Shown piece by piece: positions 60,057 to 64,000 of a DNA stretch of 64,000 bases (position 1 is its first letter; each line of letters starts with the position of its first letter). Both the position numbers and the translations under genes were made by a program. Below the pieces are notes generated by a model that was given only the letters and a program-made list of their open reading frames with translations, was not told where the DNA came from and did not search any database. Source of the stretch: Marinibacterium sp050389775 (GTDB taxonomy: Bacteria > Pseudomonadota > Alphaproteobacteria > Rhodobacterales > Rhodobacteraceae); the NCBI RefSeq assembly GCF_050389775.1, contig NZ_CP177144.1, positions 744,001-808,000 on the forward strand. Reading direction: 5' to 3'.

Positions 60057-62681
60057 TCACGCCCCGCCGGGGCCGTCGTCGGGGTCGCCAAGCAGTTTGC
60101 CGGCCGCGTCCAGCTCGGCCAGCAGGGCGCGGATGTGGTCGACATCATAGGGTTTGCGCAGCACCGGGGCCGGCGGGTAATCGGCCAGCAGGTCGGCGTT
60201 TTCCCCGTATCCCGTGGCCATGGCAAAGGGGATGCCCCGTGCTGCGCAGGCCTCGGCCACGGGCAGCGAGCTGTCCTCGCCCAGGTTGACGTCGATCAGG
60301 GCAAAGCGGATCGGCCGCCGGTCCAGGATCTCGATCGCCTCGACCACCGACGGCGCGCTGTGCACGGCGCTGGCCCCCAGCAGGCCCAGCCCGTCCGACG
60401 CATCCAGCGCGATGATCAGGTTGTCCTCGACGACCAGCGCCTCGCCGGCCAGGGTCACCTCGGCCACCGGGCGGGTGGTCTCGGGGCCGGGGGTTTCGGG
60501 CGGTGTCACCTCGGCCCGCTGCACGGCCGTGGCCGGCAGGCGGAAATGGGCGCGCAGCCCGCCCACCCGGAAATCGACCGAGGCCTCGCCCTTCAGCTCG
60601 AAGGGCACCGAACGTTCGATGATTGTCGTGCCAAAGCCCCGGCGCTTGGGCGGCTTGACCGGCGGGCCGCCGCGCTCGCGCCAGTCCAGCACCGCCGCGC
60701 CGTCGCGGTCCAGCGTGACCTTCAGCTCGACCCGCCCGGTGCTGTCGCTCAGCGCGCCGTACTTGGCCGAATTGGTCATCAGCTCGTGGATGACCAGCGC
60801 CATGGTCGTGAAGGCCTGGGGCGACAGGTCGATGGCATCGCCGGTCTGGCGCACCCGGTCGGCCTGGCCCGACAGGTAGGCCCGGGCCTCGGTTTCGACG
60901 AGGTGGGCCAGCGGCACCCAGGCCCAGGACTTGCGCGTCAGCTGGTCATGGGCCCGGGCCAGCGAATGGATCCGCGCGTTCAGCACGTCGGAATAGGCCT
61001 CGATCGTCGTGGCATCGCCCCGGCCCTGGCTGACCAGCCCCTGGATCAGGTTCAGGATGTTGCGCACCCGGTGGTTCAGCTCGGCGATCAGCAGCTCCTG
61101 CTGTTCCTGCGACCGTTTCCGCGCCAGGTTGGCCTCGTCGCTCAGCTTGAGCACGATTTCCAGCAGTGTCACCCGCAGCGCCTCGGCCGCCCGGCGTTCG
61201 CTCAGCCGCCAGGGCGCGGAAGAGCCGCGCACGACCTCCTGCCAGGCCTCGAAGCTCTTGCGCGGGGTCAGGCGCAGGCCGTTCGGCCCCGGTTCGGCCG
61301 GTTTCAGCGGATCGCCGGCCCAGCTGACCGACCGGGCGATCTCGCGGCGGAACAGCACGATGTAGTCGCGCGGCTGGCGCGAGATCGGCAGGGCCAGGAG
61401 CCCGGCCGCCCGTTCGACAAAGCCGTCGCCGGCCGGATAGCGTTCGGTGATCCGGTCGGTAGCAAAGACGGAACTGACCTGGGTGGTGTTGAGGAACCGG
61501 GCCAGGCCCATGAATTCCTCTTCGGTCGGGGCCGATCCCATGGCCCGGTAGCGGCCGTGGGAATAGACCGCCAGCCCGTCGAATTCGACGACCTCCTCGA
61601 CGGCCCGGGCGATGGTGTCGAGATTGTCCAGGACGTCGGGCGTGCTGGTCATCTGGGACAGCAGCCGGTCATGCATCTCGCGGGCCAGGTCCATCTCGGC
61701 CAGCTCGGTGTTCATTTCCATCTGCGTCAGCTCGTAGCTGAACAGCTGGGCAAAGAGCTCGGCCGCCGAGCGGGTCTGGTAATCGACGTAATGCGGCGCG
61801 TCGTGGTGGCAGGCCAGCAGGCCCCACAGCTTGCCCTTGCTCAGGATCGACACCGACATCGACGCGCCGACGCCCATGTTGCGCAGGTATTCCAGGTGGA
61901 TGGGCGACACCGCCCGGGTGGCCGACAGCGACAGGTCGAGCGGATCGCCCGACGGTCCCAGCGCGGGCAGGACGGGCACCGTCTCGCCGTTGACGTCGGC
62001 AATGATGCGCAACAGGTTGCGGGCATAAAGCGCCCGGGCCTGGCGGGGAATGTCGCTGCCCGGAAAGCGCAGGCCCAGGTAGGGCGTCTGGCCGGGGTCG
62101 AGCGCCTCGGCGATGACCGTGCCGGTGTCGTCCTCGTTGAAGCGATAGACCATCACCCGGCGGAATTCGGTCAGCGCCTTCAGGCCCCGGGCGGCCTCGC
62201 GGGCCATGCGGTCGATGTCGTCATGGCGCTGGATGCGGCCGATCAGGGCGCGGACCATCTCGTTGTCGTCGCCGTGGCGATCGGTCCGGGGCGCGCTGCG
62301 TTCGAATTCAAAGATATACAGCCGGCCGCTGCGATGGATCGACACGTCATGGGCCACGCCATCGCCGGCGACATCCAGCCCGAACAGCCGGGCCACGGCG
62401 TCGTCGTGGGTCAGCATCTGGAGCCGCGAGCGCAGGTCGTGCACGGTGCGGGGCGGCATCAGGTCGATCATCGACTGGCCGATGATATCGTCCGGGCCCC
62501 GGCCCAGCAGGTCGCCGATATTGGCCGAGGCATGGGCCACGATCCAATCCGCCGACACGGCCATCAGCATGCCGAAGGGCTGGACCTGTCCGATGATGTG
62601 AATGGGCTCGCGGTCGCAATTGGTAAGATCGACCGCCTGTGCGCCGGCGCTGGTCCGGTCGGTATCCGTGTGAGAGCTCAT
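60057..62681 (-). CDS. bphP: Bacteriophytochrome histidine kinase with REC domain
   Basis: An 874-residue red/far-red light sensor. Order: PAS with biliverdin-binding C22 (TNCDREPIHIIGQVQPFG), GAF (FPGSDIPRQARALYARN; LLACHHD with H292), PHY (about 330-510), an HWE-type kinase with H537 (AELNHRVRN) and the DWRERGGP motif near 666, and a C-terminal receiver (D797 in FALIDVNLGEDS, K843 in LRKPYD). It is 34 bases downstream of bphO. The HWE kinase could phosphorylate PhyR-like partners; that is inference. Confidence 0.94.
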   Translation of the reverse strand: MSSHTDTDRTSAGAQAVDLTNCDREPIHIIGQVQPFGMLMAVSADWIVAHASANIGDLLGRGPDDIIGQSMIDLMPPRTVHDLRSRLQMLTHDDAVARLFGLDVAGDGVAHDVSIHRSGRLYIFEFERSAPRTDRHGDDNEMVRALIGRIQRHDDIDRMAREAARGLKALTEFRRVMVYRFNEDDTGTVIAEALDPGQTPYLGLRFPGSDIPRQARALYARNLLRIIADVNGETVPVLPALGPSGDPLDLSLSATRAVSPIHLEYLRNMGVGASMSVSILSKGKLWGLLACHHDAPHYVDYQTRSAAELFAQLFSYELTQMEMNTELAEMDLAREMHDRLLSQMTSTPDVLDNLDTIARAVEEVVEFDGLAVYSHGRYRAMGSAPTEEEFMGLARFLNTTQVSSVFATDRITERYPAGDGFVERAAGLLALPISRQPRDYIVLFRREIARSVSWAGDPLKPAEPGPNGLRLTPRKSFEAWQEVVRGSSAPWRLSERRAAEALRVTLLEIVLKLSDEANLARKRSQEQQELLIAELNHRVRNILNLIQGLVSQGRGDATTIEAYSDVLNARIHSLARAHDQLTRKSWAWVPLAHLVETEARAYLSGQADRVRQTGDAIDLSPQAFTTMALVIHELMTNSAKYGALSDSTGRVELKVTLDRDGAAVLDWRERGGPPVKPPKRRGFGTTIIERSVPFELKGEASVDFRVGGLRAHFRLPATAVQRAEVTPPETPGPETTRPVAEVTLAGEALVVEDNLIIALDASDGLGLLGASAVHSAPSVVEAIEILDRRPIRFALIDVNLGEDSSLPVAEACAARGIPFAMATGYGENADLLADYPPAPVLRKPYDVDHIRALLAELDAAGKLLGDPDDGPGGA

Positions 62682-62715
62682 TGTCGTGTGTCGGCCAAGG
62701 GGTATCCGTGAGAGG

Positions 62716-63246
62716 TCAGAAGTAAGCGCCTTCGATGAATAGACCGAAGATCAGCCGGCTGTCATCAATTGCGCGATCTGCCGTGGCGCCGGTTGCGGGC
62801 ATGCCGCCGGCCTGGTCGCAAAACCGCTTCCAGGCATCGATTTCGGGCTCTGTGCCAAAGGTCTGCGTGGCGCGCCGGACCAGCGGATCGGTGGCCGAGG
62901 CCCATTGGCGCTGTTGTATCCGCGCGCCCAGGCGCGAGCCGTAGACGACGTAGTCGATGGCCAGGGCCGACAGGCTGTCGCGCAGGGGCGCGGCCCGGGG
63001 CAGGGGAAGCCGGCCCAGAACGGCCAGGTCGGTGCGCATGCGCCGCGACAGGTCGGCGGCCACCCGGGCGCTGGCGGCCTGGGTGCCGGCCAGCGCCGCA
63101 AAGCCCCGTTCGTTGACCTGCAGGAACCGGCCCAGCCCGTCGGCCCGGCGCAGGTCATAGGTGTCGAGCATCGCGTCGAGGGACTTGTGCGCCTCTGCCG
63201 TATCCTGGCGCAGGCGGTCCCTGAGGGAGGCGGGCGCGGCGTTCAT
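62716..63246 (-). CDS. bphO: Biliverdin-producing heme oxygenase
   Basis: A 176-residue heme oxygenase that would cleave heme to biliverdin, CO and iron, giving the chromophore for the downstream phytochrome. The proximal heme His is H20 (RQDTAEAHKSLDAMLDTYDL region). Other features are YVVYGSRLGARIQQ and the C-terminal ADRAIDDSRLIFGLF. The start is the ATG at 63246; an extension to 63414 has no family similarity. Confidence 0.88.
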   Translation of the reverse strand: MNAAPASLRDRLRQDTAEAHKSLDAMLDTYDLRRADGLGRFLQVNERGFAALAGTQAASARVAADLSRRMRTDLAVLGRLPLPRAAPLRDSLSALAIDYVVYGSRLGARIQQRQWASATDPLVRRATQTFGTEPEIDAWKRFCDQAGGMPATGATADRAIDDSRLIFGLFIEGAYF

Positions 63247-63671
63247 GTCGTCGGGCGTCAAGCGTGTCTCCGGGGAACGGCGGCCGGTTGGCCAGTTGTG
63301 GGGCATGCCATGCACACGGCAATGTGAAGATTGTAATCTGTGACACAGACCGGTCCAGAGCGGCGGCGAAATTCCGCCCGGAAACCGTGGCATCTCAGGC
63401 ACGTTTCCCGCCACTTAAGGCCCTGTTAACCAAAAGAAAGGGCCAAGATGGATGGAGGGGTGGAAATGATATACCATCTTTCGCCCCAAAGGTCTTCTGG
63501 CGCGTTCTTTCATAGGGTTGGGCCGGTCGGTCGACGCCGAATGGCGTCACCCCGGCGCGGCTATTGCAAGCCCGACCATTGCGACCCGCCCCGTGCCGCC
63601 CCGCCTCGTGGCGACCCGCCCCGAGGGTGAACCCGGGCCGGCCGGCGGCCGCCCCAGATGCGCCGGTGTGA
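63247..63671. other. 425-base gene-free interval upstream of bphO
   Basis: No convincing gene. It includes an inverted repeat GGCCCT/AGGGCC around 63419-63444 and a GC-only stretch with GCGACCCGCCCCG twice (63581-63593 and 63611-63623, 30 bases apart). The bphO promoter probably lies in the left half; no EcfG-type site was found. Confidence 0.5.
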
Positions 63672-64000
63672 TCAGCTTGGCGATGGCGCGACGTATGTCC
63701 GCCAATCGTGCTCCTCTTGGAAACCCAGCATCTCGCGGATCTTGCGGTTGGAAAACAGCGCCTCGTGTTCGCCCAGCTCGCGGGTGACGGGCACGCCGGG
63801 AAAGAACCGGGCCAGGATCTCGGTATTGGGAATGTCGACCGAATTGGTGTCGTTGCCCGCGTTGAACACCTGGAACCCCAGCCCGTCGGTAGCCAGGCAG
63901 CGATCGACGATCTGGCCCAGGTCGCGGGCGTCGATATAGCAAAACAGGTTGCGCCGGCGCACGCCGGGATCGGCAAAGAAGCCCGGGAAGAGATCGTATT
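63672..64000 (-). CDS. NAD-dependent epimerase/dehydratase, C-terminal part (cut by window edge)
   Basis: C-terminal segment (about 109 residues) of an SDR-type sugar epimerase or related protein. Visible are YDLFPGFFADPGVRRRNLFC, YIDARDLGQIVDRCL, FQVFNAGNDTNSVDIPNTEI and a closing HDWRTYV segment. The open frame continues past position 64000, so the start and NAD-binding motif are not seen. Substrate unknown. Confidence 0.75.
   Translation of the reverse strand, partial: YDLFPGFFADPGVRRRNLFCYIDARDLGQIVDRCLATDGLGFQVFNAGNDTNSVDIPNTEILARFFPGVPVTRELGEHEALFSNRKIREMLGFQEEHDWRTYVAPSPS

Noticed and set aside
59031..62711. Open frame of 1226 codons antisense to bphP and the amidoligase
   Set aside because: It mirrors bphP codons; His/Gln/Arg-rich low-complexity product with no motif or ribosome site.
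63395..63976. 193-codon minus-strand frame at the right edge
   Set aside because: It is out of frame with the epimerase at 63672-64000, which has clear motifs, and extends into a GC-only stretch.

Overview
The window is high-GC alphaproteobacterial chromosome, most likely from the Rhodobacteraceae (Roseobacter/Paracoccus relatives). This rests on gene order and family content: hemH beside a small secreted-protein pair, comF-grxC-nitrilase-marR facing ubiG, rimP-nusA-ylxR-infB, ppiC-argJ-mutT diverging from secA, dnaK-dnaJ, lptC-lptA-lptB near hpf-ptsN, and a phyR/nepR/ecfG stress locus. I recognise no rRNA, tRNA, IS element, prophage or CRISPR array. The assignment is inference from reading; no database was searched.

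Positions 1-27.7 kb are housekeeping. They hold a Tat-exported L,D-transpeptidase, two near-identical 60-residue secreted or membrane peptides, ferrochelatase, a methyltransferase-like protein, the comF-grxC-nit-marR operon, ubiG, proline iminopeptidase and a short substrate-binding protein. The rimP-nusA-ylxR-infB operon follows, with an intrinsic terminator just ahead of rimP. Then come ppiC-argJ-mutT, secA, two envelope proteins, radC, dnaJ-dnaK behind a clear RpoH-type promoter, and alkB. A dispersed palindromic intergenic repeat occurs several times, directly behind stop codons.

Positions 27.7-39.6 kb look like a surface-glycan region: an ABC-2 export permease, cysQ, kdsB, four glycosyltransferases, galU, galE and a two-module sulfotransferase. 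CysQ (PAP phosphatase) together with a sulfotransferase suggests a sulfated polysaccharide. Imperfect 80-bp tandem repeats follow. Positions 39.9-46.7 kb hold ptsN-hpf, lptB-lptA-lptC-kdsD-rnd and an acyl-CoA dehydrogenase. rpoN, which sits between lptB and hpf in many proteobacteria, is absent here.

Positions 46.8-57.6 kb form a general-stress-response island. phyR diverges from nepR-ecfG-histidine kinase-phospholipase D. GGAAC-N16/17-CGTT-like EcfG promoters can be read in front of phyR, nepR, dps, a DUF1328 gene, a small-protein trio, a PRC-barrel gene and (weaker) csbD. PhyR, NepR and EcfG would act as the partner switch, with the other genes as a local regulon. Positions 57.8-64 kb carry a VOC-fold protein, a GATase-amidoligase pair, a bacteriophytochrome (PAS-GAF-PHY-HWE kinase-REC) with its heme oxygenase, and the end of an NAD-dependent epimerase cut by the window edge.
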